Source: Ancylobacter dichloromethanicus (GTDB lineage: Bacteria; Pseudomonadota; Alphaproteobacteria; Rhizobiales; Xanthobacteraceae). From it: 64,000 bases of DNA. Where the stretch lies: positions 1 through 64,000 of the forward strand of contig NZ_JAHBGC010000049.1 of NCBI RefSeq assembly GCF_018390645.1, given 5' to 3'. The notes beneath the pieces are model-generated. The model did not search any database and was not told the origin of the DNA. It saw only the letters and a program-made list of their open reading frames with translations. A program made the position numbers and the translations under genes. Below are positions 45,451 through 54,274 of this stretch, one piece after another. Position 1 is the first letter of the stretch, and every line of letters starts with the position of its first letter.

Positions 45451-45894
45451 ATGATCGCGCAGCCCTACCAGCTCTATGTCGAACGGCGGGACCCGGCCCG
45501 TAACATGGCCCGCTATTACGTGCTGTCGATCGAACCGACACTGTTCGGCGACGTCTGCCTCACCCGCCGCTGGGGGCGTATCGGGGCGCGCGGACAGGCA
45601 AAGCACCACTCCTTCGAACGCGAGGACGAGGCCGTCCGGCTGTTCCTTGAACTGCTGCGAGGAAAGCGAAAGCGCGGTTATAGGCCGACGGCCCAAGAGA
45701 CCGCGAAGGTCGCACCTCAGCCAATGCCTGGTCTTTGTGAGGCCGCCGCTGAGAGGGAAGCGGCCTCCCCTGACATGGGAACGGCTCTGCCTGAAGAGGC
45801 AGGGCCGTCTGGCGATCCCGATCAGTCCCGGTTCGGGCGGGACCAGATGAGCTGGAGGCCGTCCTCGCCTTCCACCTCGACCAGCGTGGCGTAG
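45451..45894 (+). CDS. WGR-domain protein
   Basis: The 147-residue product has a WGR domain in its first 90 residues: [44 protein letters not shown], followed by [20 protein letters not shown]. Such small WGR proteins often follow traG on alphaproteobacterial plasmids and may bind nucleic acid. The tail after residue 95 overlaps two GC hairpins and the 3' end of the DUF736 gene and has no domain. Confidence 0.8.
   Translation: MIAQPYQLYVERRDPARNMARYYVLSIEPTLFGDVCLTRRWGRIGARGQAKHHSFEREDEAVRLFLELLRGKRKRGYRPTAQETAKVAPQPMPGLCEAAAEREAASPDMGTALPEEAGPSGDPDQSRFGRDQMSWRPSSPSTSTSVA
45781..45808. terminator. Hairpin between WGR and DUF736 genes
   Basis: ACGGCTCTGCCT-GAAG-AGGCAGGGCCGT is a nearly perfect stem (one T:G pair) with a GAAG loop. 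It is preceded at 45739-45766 by a second stem, GAGGCCGC paired with GCGGCCTC. Placed at the meeting point of the convergent WGR and DUF736 genes, they probably end both transcripts, although U-tracts are lacking. Confidence 0.55.
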
Positions 45895-46136
45895 ATCGGC
45901 GCCGGGAAGCTCGGATCGTCCAGCTTGACCGAGAGATAGTCGCGGCCGGTCTGCTCGGAGTGCTTCTGCCAGCCCGCCCCGAGTTCAACCGAGCCCGCCG
46001 CGAAGATGCGGAAGTGCGGTCCCTTTTCCGAGGGGTTGTCGACGCGCTGGAAGCGGGCCTTGACGTTGAGGGTCAGGGTGCGGATCGAGCCGGTGAAGCC
46101 GTTCTCGGTGGAGGTGAAGGTGCCGATGGTCGCCAT
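45822..46136 (-). CDS. DUF736 family protein
   Basis: This 104-residue protein, [29 protein letters not shown] and [34 protein letters not shown], is a textbook DUF736 member, a family found on rhizobial and related plasmids near traG. It has no known function; the compact beta-rich sequence suggests an OB-like fold. It overlaps the end of the WGR reading frame in the opposite direction. Confidence 0.9.
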   Translation of the reverse strand: MATIGTFTSTENGFTGSIRTLTLNVKARFQRVDNPSEKGPHFRIFAAGSVELGAGWQKHSEQTGRDYLSVKLDDPSFPAPIYATLVEVEGEDGLQLIWSRPNRD

Positions 46137-46735
46137 TGTCGTCTTCCTTATCCTGAGTTCCGGGCCGCGCCCTTCGCGGCCTCGATGGCAGTCGCAAGGA
46201 CCGGGGACGATCGGACCGCACCCAACCGGGGTCCCCGTCGCGCCTTCGTGACGGGGTGGTGATGGGCCGGAACGCAGTGGAGGGCGGCAGAAAGCGGCTT
46301 TGTTGATCCGCGAGGAATGCGGACGAAGTTCGCAGGGGAAGAAAGTCGCGCAAGGCCGTTGCGGAAAAACGATCGAGGCGAAGCCGTTCTCCGGTCAGAC
46401 ATGCCCCATCGAGCCCGCAGGAGGGGCGGCCGTTCAAAGAAGGGAAAGGAGCGCGCGCGAAGGCCCCACTCGGCCCCGTCCACCATTAGGATCGGCGGAC
46501 CTCGACAGCACGACATCCGTCAGCTGCGCTCTATCAGGCGGAACGATCTCCCGGAGAGCATCGCACGGACAGACCGGCCCGGTGGAGGAACAGCTCCCGC
46601 ATGGCAGGGAAGCCGCCCTGCAGATGGGCGACATAATATCGTCATGCGATGACAGCCCGGCCTTGGCCGCTCTGGCAGCGGCATCATCGAGGCCCGTAGC
46701 GAGAATCGACGCATGCCTGGCGCCGCTGCCACGAA
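46137..46735. other. Intergenic region between DUF736 and ParE genes
   Basis: About 600 bases contain only GC-driven open frames without motifs. There is no recognisable RNA or repeat. It likely holds the DUF736 promoter near 46140-46200. Confidence 0.45.
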
Positions 46736-47071
46736 TCAGGACCCACCCCTCTGGATCCGCGAACCGCTTTCTAGGGGCGAAAACGTCAACCCTCGGGTAG
46801 TGTCTCCGGCCATCGCTGCGCGCCATGCAGGACGCGAAGCCGTCGTTTCCGTCACGACATAGGCCGCGACATGAGGCGTGCCGGCGATCACCAGTTCGCA
46901 CGTCCCGTCGATCCTTCCGGGACGGCCACTTTCGGGAAAATCGCACAGGCGACGCACCGCACCCGCGGTCCGCTCGTCGATGGAAACCGCGGCGGAAGCG
47001 TTATCCGCCTCGATATGAGAGAATATGCCGTCGCGATCGGAGAGCGGCCAGGCTGACCAGACGAGCTTCAC
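46736..47071 (-). pseudogene. ParE/RelE-family toxin with C-terminal frameshift
   Basis: The reading frame begins MKLVWSAWPLSDRDGIFSHIEADNASAAVSIDERTAGAVRRLCDFPESGRPG and reaches VIAGTPHVAAYVVTETT, a clear ParE/RelE fold. The next residues no longer match. In the +1 frame the sequence continues LRVLHGAQRWPETLPEG followed by a stop at 46786-46788, which is the normal ParE ending and includes the conserved active-region Arg and His. An indel of about 8 bases near 46840 has separated them, so the toxin is probably inactive or altered. Its ATG overlaps the antitoxin stop at 47068-47071. Confidence 0.8.
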
Positions 47072-47376
47072 GATTGAACGTTACCCGCGCGGTGCCGGGC
47101 CGCCGCCCGGCGTGCCGCGAAATGCATCTCCGCCTCATCGTCGGAAATATCGGGCCGGGTGTCGTTCAGCGCTTGCAGCACCTTGGCCCGGAACCAGGCA
47201 TCATGCACCTCGCTGTTCGCCATCAGCTCCAGCGGAAGCGCGCCCTCATTGGCGGTCCGGGTGAGCAAGATGCGCACGGCATCGGACACCGTGAGGCCCA
47301 TGCTTTCGAGCACGGCAGACGCGCGATCCCGGATTTCGGCATCGATGCGAGTTTGAACGAGAGCATTTGCGACCAT
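47068..47376 (-). CDS. RelB/DinJ-family antitoxin
   Basis: The 102-residue protein from ATG 47376 reads MVANALVQTRIDAEIRDRASAVLESMGLTVSDAVRILLTRTANEGALPLEL, the RelB/DinJ ribbon-helix-helix pattern. The C-terminal half (EVHDAWFRAKVLQALNDTRPDISDDEAEMHF) is the toxin-binding part. It precedes and overlaps the ParE-like gene by four bases. GAGGAGG lies in front of the start. It normally neutralises the toxin and represses the operon. Confidence 0.88.
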   Translation of the reverse strand: MVANALVQTRIDAEIRDRASAVLESMGLTVSDAVRILLTRTANEGALPLELMANSEVHDAWFRAKVLQALNDTRPDISDDEAEMHFAARRAAARHRAGNVQS

Positions 47377-47547
47377 CGGCGCCTCCTCTATCAGCCAATG
47401 TAATACGATTGAATGACGATTGCCAGCTTTCTCCCGACCACTCATCCCTTGCACATGCTGGCGACGCAATAACCAGCCGTCAGGATGGAGGCTCTCCGGA
47501 TCGGGGAGGGCTCGCCGACCTCTCCGAGATGATCGGAACATGCAACA

Positions 47548-48414
47548 TCAGGCGACCTCGCGCTGTTCAGAGACCGTCGGCTGGAGGCTGTGCAGGAAGG
47601 CGACGGCGCGCTGCGCATGCGCCGCCGCCGAGAAGATTACCCTCTTGTCCTCAGCCAGCACTTTTAGCCAGGACTCGAGATAGCTCGCATGGTCCCGCCG
47701 CGGCTCAAGCTCGGGAACGATGCCGAGGTCGGCGCAGAGGAAGCAGCTCCCCAGCTCGGCGATGAGTTCCTCGCGGGCGCGTTCGCTCCTGTCCTTTCCA
47801 TAGCGGCTGAGATCGCGGTTCACGCGATGCGCCGCCGCGGTCCAGTGGGTGGCCTCGTGGCTGAGGACCGCGACGTAGCTCGCCGCGTCCCGGAAGGTCT
47901 GGAACGGCGGCATCTGGATGTGATCGCTGCCGGGAGAATAGAAGGCGCGATCGCCGCCATGCCGGATCACCGCGCCGGTATTGGCGAAGAAGCGGTCGGC
48001 CTCTTCGATCCGTTCGATCGGATCGCGCACCGGCGCCGACTTCGCAGTGTAGCGCTCCGGGAGCCCGCCGATCTGCGCGACGTTGAAGGCGGTATATGCC
48101 TTCAGGAAGGGGATTTCCCGCTCGACCTCGCCGCCATTCCCATCGGTCTCGGCCTTGGTGAAGCGGCTGGCGAAGACCACCATGGTGCCGGTCTCGCCCT
48201 TGCGCACCGCGCCGCCGAGCTCGATCGCCTGCTTGAAGGTCATCCAGACCGGCGAGACGTAACCGCGCGCCATCGCCTCCGACCACAGCAGCAGCACGTT
48301 CATGCCGGAATAGGGCAAGCCATTGTGCCGCAGCGGCCGCGTCACCCGGCCGATGGCATTCGTAGAACGCCACGGCTGCATCCACGGGCGCACACCCTTC
48401 TCCAGATCCGCCAC
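47548..48414 (-). CDS. ArdC-like antirestriction/zincin protein, native 5' end lost
   Basis: The 288-residue product from GTG 48414 starts VADLEKGVRPWMQPW and continues RVTRPLRHNGLPYSGMNVLLLWSEAM (N-terminal ssDNA-binding DUF1738 domain) and LSHEATHWTAAAHRVNRDLSRYG (HExxH metallopeptidase domain). ArdC proteins protect incoming plasmid DNA from restriction. The usual first 15-20 residues before ADLEKG are missing: upstream of about 48415 the sequence becomes the end of a dinB gene read on the other strand. No good ribosome site is seen for GTG 48414, so expression is doubtful. Confidence 0.83.
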   Translation of the reverse strand: MADLEKGVRPWMQPWRSTNAIGRVTRPLRHNGLPYSGMNVLLLWSEAMARGYVSPVWMTFKQAIELGGAVRKGETGTMVVFASRFTKAETDGNGGEVEREIPFLKAYTAFNVAQIGGLPERYTAKSAPVRDPIERIEEADRFFANTGAVIRHGGDRAFYSPGSDHIQMPPFQTFRDAASYVAVLSHEATHWTAAAHRVNRDLSRYGKDRSERAREELIAELGSCFLCADLGIVPELEPRRDHASYLESWLKVLAEDKRVIFSAAAHAQRAVAFLHSLQPTVSEQREVA

Positions 48415-48678
48415 GCACGCGGGATCGACGAGAGGCCCGTCGAGCCGGATCGGCCGCGCAAATCGGTCGGCGCGGAGAACACGTTCGCGACCGACATCTT
48501 CGAGCCCGAGGCCGCGCGCGCCGAGCTCCTCCCCCTGGCCGCAAAGGTCTGGCGCAACTGCGAGGCGCATGGCATTTGCGGTCGGACGGTGATGCTGAAG
48601 GTGAAATACGCTGATTTTCAGCAGATTACGCGCAGCCAGACCGTTGCCGTGCCGGTGACAGACCAAAGCGAGATCTAA
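48412..48678 (+). pseudogene. dinB (DNA polymerase IV) fragment
   Basis: The plus strand encodes HARGIDERPVEPDRPRKSVGAENTFATDI and CGRTVMLKVKYADFQQITRSQT, the little-finger domain start of DNA polymerase IV. The polymerase domain upstream (about 270 residues) and the final part of the little finger are both absent. It is joined tail-to-head with ardC, so one recombination event removed parts of both genes. Confidence 0.8.
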
Positions 48679-48844
48679 GCCATTTGCTTCGCGTTGCTTG
48701 AACCGATTTTCCCGGCCTCCAAAGGCATTCGCCTGCTCGGAGTGACGGTGTCCTCGCTGGCGGAGACGTCGGACTTGGGCGGCGGCCAGCTTCGGCTGGC
48801 AATCTAGGGCCCCGCTGCGGTCGGTGGCTGCGGCGCTTCCGTTC

Positions 48845-48890
48845 TTGATTATTTCGGTTATATTGCTATATGGATAATCGGGATAACCAA
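48845..48890 (+). promoter_or_regulatory. Promoter and dyad in front of RES-Xre operon
   Basis: The segment is AT-rich within a GC-rich region. TTGATT (48845-48850) and TATATG (48867-48872), spaced 16 bp, form a plausible -35/-10 pair. An inverted repeat GGTTAT (48856-48861) and ATAACC (48883-48888) overlaps it, as expected for autorepression by the antitoxin. This is inference from position and symmetry. Confidence 0.45.
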
Positions 48891-48905
48891 CGAAGGAATG
48901 CGGCC

Positions 48906-49592
48906 ATGACTGCCCCCGATGCGACTGTTGCGCTCGCCGGCTTCGCGACGATGACCGGCACGCCGGAGCAGGTCCGGCATCGTCTCGACCATCTCGGCGG
49001 CAAGCCTAAACAGGTCATTGCTTTGACCCTCGAGCAAGGGAGTGAGCCGGCCGTTCGCGCGCTAGCCGAGACGTTCGAAAGCATCGCACCGCTTGTCGGT
49101 GCCATTCTCGCGCGCCGCCAGAGTGAGGCGATGCAGTCGATCCTCGAAGCGTTGGTGCCCCAGGTGCCTCCGCCTCAGCATATGTTGGTCGAGGCGCGGA
49201 TGACGGCCGAGGCGCGCAAGGCTGTGCTGGAAAGCGGTGATTGGCTGACGGCAGCCCAGATCGCCGAGATGGCCGGCTTCAGCACCAACAATCCCAGCGC
49301 CCAGCCGAACAAGTGGAAGAGGGATGGCCTCATCTTCGCGGTTCGGCATCTGGGAATTGATTATTTTCCTGGCTACGCCCTGGATCCGAACACGGGCTAT
49401 CGCCCGCTCAAGCCTCTTGCCGCCGTGCTCAAGGTCCTCAGTGGAAGCAAGGACGATTGGGGGCTCGCCTACTGGTTCGCCTCCGATAACAGCTTCCTCG
49501 GCGGCAAGCGTCCGCAGGATCTCCTGGCGGAGAAGCCTGAACGCGTGATCGCGGCGGCCGAAGATGAGCTGCAAGGCGCGGCGCATGGCTAA
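48906..49592 (+). CDS. Xre/MbcA-ParS-type antitoxin of a RES toxin
   Basis: A 228-residue protein from ATG 48906 (with GAAGGA upstream). The C-terminal half has the antitoxin pattern PLAAVLKVLSGSKDDWGLAYWFASDNSFLGGKRPQDLLAEKPERVIAAAEDEL. In known RES-Xre modules this part plugs the toxin active site. The middle contains a DNA-binding-like segment, WLTAAQIAEMAGFSTNNPSAQPNKWKRDGLIFAV. It ends inside the toxin start (ATGGCTAA), giving coupled translation. It is longer than the usual 120-150 residue antitoxin. Confidence 0.83.
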   Translation: MTAPDATVALAGFATMTGTPEQVRHRLDHLGGKPKQVIALTLEQGSEPAVRALAETFESIAPLVGAILARRQSEAMQSILEALVPQVPPPQHMLVEARMTAEARKAVLESGDWLTAAQIAEMAGFSTNNPSAQPNKWKRDGLIFAVRHLGIDYFPGYALDPNTGYRPLKPLAAVLKVLSGSKDDWGLAYWFASDNSFLGGKRPQDLLAEKPERVIAAAEDELQGAAHG

Positions 49593-50286
49593 GTCGCCGG
49601 GCAAGCCGAAGCACGCAAAGGCAAAGGCCCCCGGCAACGCAACGCCCTCTCCTCCGGCGGACTTGGGAGCAAAGACCTCGACGGTGATCTGGCCCAAGGG
49701 CCAGATCATTCATCGCATGCACCTGAACGCCTATGTCGGCGATCAGTTTAACCCGGGCCTCAAGGGCAACGCGCGCTTCAGCCCGATCGTCGACGGCGCC
49801 GGCGCTGCAATTCCGACGCTCTATGGGGGCACGACGTTCGATTGCGCCGCCATGGAGACCGTTTTTCACGATGTCCCTTTCACATCGGGCCTCAAGACCT
49901 ACGACAAGGGTAAACTCACGGGTCAGACCTATTCGCGGCTGGAGCCGCAACAAGATCTCATCCTCGCCGACCTGAGTGCCACGGCGCTTCGCAGATTCGG
50001 CATTCGGCGCACCGAGCTCATCGACACCGAGAAGGACCGCTACCGCCATACCCGCCTTTGGGCCGAGGCGTTCTACGCCGCTCGGCCCGATATTCAGGGC
50101 CTGTGTTGGGTTTCGAGGCAGGATGATCGTGCGCTCGCGATCATCCTGTTCGGCAACCGGCTTTCGGCAGGCGCACTCGTCACCGTGTCCCCGTCGCTCG
50201 ACCTTATCGGCACACCTGGCGTCTATACGGACCTGATCTCCCTCGCGGAACGCATCGGGGTGAAAGTCGTCCCTGGAAGCTCCTGA
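49585..50286 (+). CDS. RES-domain toxin (NAD+-degrading type)
   Basis: The 233-residue protein has the RES domain: IIHRMHLNAYVGDQFNPGLKGNARFSPI (Arg and Ser region), TLYGGTTFDCAAMETVFHDV (Tyr and Glu) and the ending LCWVSRQDDRALAIILFGNRL. RES toxins such as MbcT degrade NAD+ and are ADP-ribosyltransferase-like. It starts at ATG 49585 overlapping the antitoxin stop. The N-terminal 35 residues are low-complexity Lys/Ala/Pro. The module looks intact and could stabilise the element or act in defence. Confidence 0.87.
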   Translation: MAKSPGKPKHAKAKAPGNATPSPPADLGAKTSTVIWPKGQIIHRMHLNAYVGDQFNPGLKGNARFSPIVDGAGAAIPTLYGGTTFDCAAMETVFHDVPFTSGLKTYDKGKLTGQTYSRLEPQQDLILADLSATALRRFGIRRTELIDTEKDRYRHTRLWAEAFYAARPDIQGLCWVSRQDDRALAIILFGNRLSAGALVTVSPSLDLIGTPGVYTDLISLAERIGVKVVPGSS

Positions 50287-50298
50287 TCGAGGTAGTTC

Positions 50299-50385
50299 AT
50301 GGGCAACCCTATACATTTCAGTCTCGAAATTCCGAGGCGAGCACCTCAACTCCTTCGCGACCTATACGAACACTTAGGCGTGTAG
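50299..50385 (+). pseudogene. Short reading frame, possibly a truncated gene start
   Basis: Thirteen bases after the RES stop an ATG opens a 28-codon frame, MGNPIHFSLEIPRRAPQLLRDL, ending at 50385 exactly where the truncated patatin gene comes in from the other side. It may be the start of a third operon gene cut by recombination. It is too short to identify. Confidence 0.3.
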
Positions 50386-50766
50386 CGCGCCGATCAGGAA
50401 GGCACCAATCCGGCCTCCAGATGTGATCACGGTCATTGCAAGAATAAAAAGCGGCCTCGTTTGCGGAGATGGCTGGAACAGCGTCTTCAGGTTCCTGGCC
50501 AGATCCTCCGCCATATCGTCGATCGTGGCGAAGCCTGCGCGCTTCTCGACATCGGTTTGGCCAGCTGGCGACGGTATTCGGCAGCGACAGCCATTACGGC
50601 AGCTATCGATCCCGCAGAGGTGCCACCGATATTCATGAAGCGATAGCGCCCCGGCGAGCCGGGTGATCGCCTTGGGAAACACCACGCCGGAGGTGATGCC
50701 ACCCTTCATGATGAGATCGCACTGGAGGTCCGGCTTAGACAGGCCGACCGCGTCATGCGTCGTCAT
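50374..50766 (-). pseudogene. Patatin-like phospholipase, frameshifted and truncated
   Basis: The frame starts MTTHDAVGLSKPDLQCDLIMKGGITSGVVFPKAI, the glycine-rich oxyanion loop of patatins. The nucleophile motif is found in another frame: YRFMNIGGTSAGSIAAVMAVAAEYRRQL, with GTSAG as the GxSxG site. A third shift returns to GFATIDDMAEDLARNLKTLFQPSPQ. All later parts, including the catalytic Asp, are missing. It lies 33 bp downstream of the protease-phospholipase gene in the same direction, so the two likely formed an operon. Confidence 0.8.
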
Positions 50767-50799
50767 TTCGTCCCCGCTGAACCAACGATGGCAACTGCT

Positions 50800-53033
50800 T
50801 CACCTACGGAGGACATCTCCGATCTGATCAAGAGTCAGGGACGGCATGAAGGTCTTGTCCTCGTAGAGCTTGCGCAGTGCGACGGTATCCACCGCGCCGA
50901 GCCGCTCCTCGCCGAGCCTGTTGCCGCCGCCGGCCGCCCAGGCACTGTCCCAGATGAACGCCAGCGTCCGCGCGCCGTCAGCCATCGCGGCGGCCGTGGC
51001 TTGGCCGAACTGCCGCCAGAGCGCGCTCGTCACCCGGCGCGACTTGCCCCCACCGGTCTCGATATAAGCGTCGACGAGATCCACGGGAGGCAGCGCGGTC
51101 GCCGTGCGCACCATGAGATCGAAGATCGCGACCGCCACTTCCTGCCCGTTCTCCAGCAGGGCGGGCCTGTCGGTCGCGGCCGCGACCTCCTGCGCGATCA
51201 GCGGCAACAGCACGGCGGCCTGATGGTCGATCATGGCGGTCTCATAGGCGGAGTGGACGTCCTCGCCGCGCCCGTCCGGATAGCCGTTGTTGAGGTAGGA
51301 GCCGTGCAGCGACTGGCAGGCGTCGCCGACATAGTGCGCCGCAATGCCAGCGGCACACACATAAGCAGCGATGTCCTTGTTCTTCACCGCCTCGACCATG
51401 GTGTCGAAGAACTGCCAGACGCGGAACGGCAGCAGGCCGCGCTCACCAGGGCGGGTGTGGCCGAGCGCGTCGTAATATTGCTGCCAGTCGGCGACCGTTA
51501 CCTTGCTGGGATCTGCCGCGCAGATGTCGCGCAGCGTCCGCCCGTCAGGAAGCGGCTGGTCGATATCGGCGTAGTGGGTGGGGTTTTCGGGATTTATTCC
51601 ACCCTTCCGCCCGCCCTTGATCCTCGATGCCGCCTGCTTCCAGACCACGTCCGGCACTCGGCGAGTGGCACGAAGCCTCCATTCTGCCGCGCGTCGCGGA
51701 ACACGTCCTCGATCTTGTCCGGGGTGAGCTCGGCGAGCTGGAAGCTGATCTTGTCGCGGTTGGCCAGCATCAGCGTGCGCAGCTTCTCCGACCGGACGGC
51801 ATCGCAGGCATAGGCGCCAATGCTGTAATGACCAGTGGCGCCCCAATAGGGCTGCACGCCGGTATTGTGGTCGCGCACCAGCTCGACATCTAGCAGCCGG
51901 CACACATTGCTGAGGCTGGTCGCCAGTGCGAAGTTGAAGCTCGCCTTTTCCGGGCCGGCCATGAAGGTTTGGCCGCCCCACTGGATGGCCAGCGGCCGCA
52001 AGGGCTGGGCGGCGTCCGTCGTCTCCAGATGCCAGAGCGTGCCGGAATCGCCTGGTCGGGTCTGGGCGGAACCGTCCTCGGCCGGCGCGATCAGGAAATC
52101 CGAGACGTCGTCATAGCCGCCGATCGAGCGGTGACGGTAGAATAGCGCCTTTATCTGTCCCGACAGCCGCCCGGATATGGCGCCATAGGCGACGATCTTC
52201 GCGCCGATGAGCCGCAGCGTGATGTTGCGCTCGCTTAGATCCGCGAGCGCGCCGAGCGCACCCAATCCGTAGACCTGCGAGGTCCAGTCCCTGAGGTTGG
52301 CCAGCGCGACGAGCCCGATATCGAGCGTCAGCCATGTGCGGCGGCCGGGAAAATCGGTGTAGACCTCGAAAAACGGCAGCCGCGTGAGCTGCCTGTCGGT
52401 CGAGGCGCCGATCTCGACCTCGGCGCCGCGCAGTACCGAGAGGATCGGCTGTCCGGCAGGACCTGCGACATGGCGATTGGTCAAGGCGTAGACGGTATGG
52501 CCGTCGCTCACCAGGCAGCCGATGCTCGCCATCCGTCGGGTGCCCTGCGACTCGCTGATCAGCGGAAAGCCGCCGCCGATGAACGTGTCCGGCCACTGCA
52601 CGTCTAGGACCGGCGCAGAGGCGGGCTCGGCTGGCGACACCTTTATGACGCAGACCGGCACGGTGCGCCCGTCCGGCATGTAGAGCGTCTTCGGCACCAT
52701 GTCCTCGGGAGGCAGCCCCTGGCCGCCGCCGCGGAATCGCTCCGCATCCACCCATTTGTCGACAAAGACGATGATGCAGGGCCAAGAATAGTCGCGGACC
52801 TCAGAATTCTCCAAGGTCCGCTCGCCTCTCGGCCTGTAGGAGCGGGCAGCGGCGCCCGGCTTCGGCTTCGCCCTCGTGGGCCAAGTGTCGGATTTCCGAA
52901 TCAGGTACAGGCCAATCGCCGTGCCGACGACGTTGGCCCGGTGGATCAGATGGTAGTGATAGAGGTCGCGCGCCTCCAACAAATCCTTGACGGATAGGCT
53001 GGCAAAGTTGCGCTCCGCTCCCAGGATGTCCAT
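50800..53033 (-). pseudogene. Trypsin-like protease fused to phospholipase C/S1-P1-nuclease-like zinc domain, frameshifted
   Basis: From ATG 53033 (GGGGGGAGCG upstream) the first part, about 455 residues, has an S1-type protease triad: YALTNRHVAGPAG (His), TLDIGLVAL (Asp) and QTRPGDSGTLWHLE (Ser). After RQNGGFVPLA, near 51660, the frame shifts and continues VPDVVWKQAASRIKGGRKGGINPENPTHYADIDQP. It then reads IAAHYVGDACQSLHGSYLNNGY and EDVHSAYETAMID, the His/Asp metal-ligand pattern of zinc-dependent phospholipase C and S1/P1 nucleases. A single-base change would restore one protein of about 740 residues. Alternatively these are two overlapping genes with a weak GTG start. With the patatin gene next door, it would be a protease plus lipase effector pair. 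Confidence 0.72.
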
Positions 53034-53204
53034 TCCGCGCTCCCCCCTGCACCCTCCACACAAATACACCTATAAATTGTTTCGCACGAGTGACGCCTCT
53101 CGATTGAAGAGGCAGCAACTCTGAAGGTGACCCACGAATTGTTATCCCTTTGATCGATTGGGACACACATCCGACGTCGATTGGGCGTGCGCATCTTCCT
53201 CCTT

Positions 53205-53240
53205 TACTGAGGTGGAGGGAATCGAACCTGCGTCACTCCC
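53205..53240 (-). other. tRNA/tmRNA 3'-end-like sequence, possible attachment-site remnant
   Basis: The minus strand reads GCAGGTTCGATTCCCTCCACC, with the invariant TTCGATTCC T-loop and a CCTCCACC end like that of bacterial tmRNA or some tRNAs. Two of the five T-stem pairs are mismatched and no anticodon arm is found upstream. Integrative elements commonly carry such 3' ends at their att sites. Only similarity to the consensus supports this. Confidence 0.35.
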
Positions 53241-53505
53241 ATTGAAGGGCGGATTACGGCTTCAGGACAGGCCCTGATGATCGATGGCCCCTCGTTGCTC
53301 GATCGACCATCTATGGCCGCATAGCGCTGGGTGGATCATTTCGAGACGGAACAGGTCAATCGAATGGCCATGCGCCGTTCAGCGCGTCGATCGACGCCTC
53401 CTCAATACGAGACCGTAGCGTGCACAGCGAATAAGCTCACGGCGACAACACGGCCTTTGCCGTGTCAGAGGTGACGCACCTGTCTAGGCTCAAGGAGCTT
53501 ATGCC

Positions 53506-54190
53506 ATGGATCTGCAACTGGACGGCAAGCGTGGCCTGGTGACCGGCGGCAGCAAGGGGATCGGCCGCGCCATCGCTCGGCAACTGGCCTTGGAAGGCGT
53601 GGATCTCGTCATTGCCGCCCGCAACACCGCCGATTTGGACCTCGCCGTGCATGAACTCGCTGCGGAAACCGGACGCAGGATCGTCGGACTGACCGTCGAC
53701 ACGCAGGACGACGGCTCGGTCAAGGCTCTGGTGGCGGGAACGGTCGCGACACTCGGCGGCCTCGACATCCTGGTCAATGCTGCGGCCAAGCCGGGCGGGC
53801 AGGCACCGCCGCCGAAGCTGGCCGAGATCACGGACGACCTGTTCTGGGACGACGTTAACGTCAAGGGATGGGCTATCTTCGGACGGCCCGCGAGGCTGCT
53901 CCTCACATGGCGGCTGCCGGCTGGGGCCGGATCATCAACATAAGTGGTCTTGCGGCGCGACAGACGGGTTTGATCATCGGCTCGATCCGCAATGTTGCGG
54001 TCTCTGCCCTGACCAAGAATCTCGCCGACGAGCTGGGATCCAAGGGAATCAACGTCACGGTGGTCCATCCGGGTCTGACCCGCACGGAGAAGACCGCTCC
54101 CTTGGTCGTCGCCCGCGCGGCCTCGAATGGCGTGACGCCTGAGATCGAGCGGCGCCTAGCCGCCAATGTAACGATCGCGCGGCGGCACGA
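53506..54190 (+). pseudogene. SDR-family oxidoreductase, frameshifted and 3'-truncated
   Basis: The first frame starts MDLQLDGKRGLVTGGSKGIGRAIARQLALEG and runs to DDLFWDDVNVKGWAIF near 53880. The second frame continues GYLRTAREAAPHMAAAGWGRIINISGLAARQTGLIIGSIRNVAVSALTKNLADELGSKGINVTVVHPG. The N-terminal cofactor motif and catalytic-region Ser are present, but the frame breaks between them. Similarity ends at RRLAANVTIARR near 54180, about 50 residues short of a normal SDR end. A hairpin at 53448-53465 precedes it. Confidence 0.83.
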
Positions 54191-54274
54191 AAGACACAGG
54201 CCTAGCGTCTGCCAATTGGCTCCGCTAGGCTTCGACGCAAACTTTCAAAATGAGCGCTTTGCGAGTAAGACATC

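Noticed and set aside
47689-48411. First two thirds of a 329-codon plus-strand frame ending in dinB sequence
   Set aside because: Only the last 89 codons match DinB; the earlier part is antisense of ardC and has no similarity to a polymerase.
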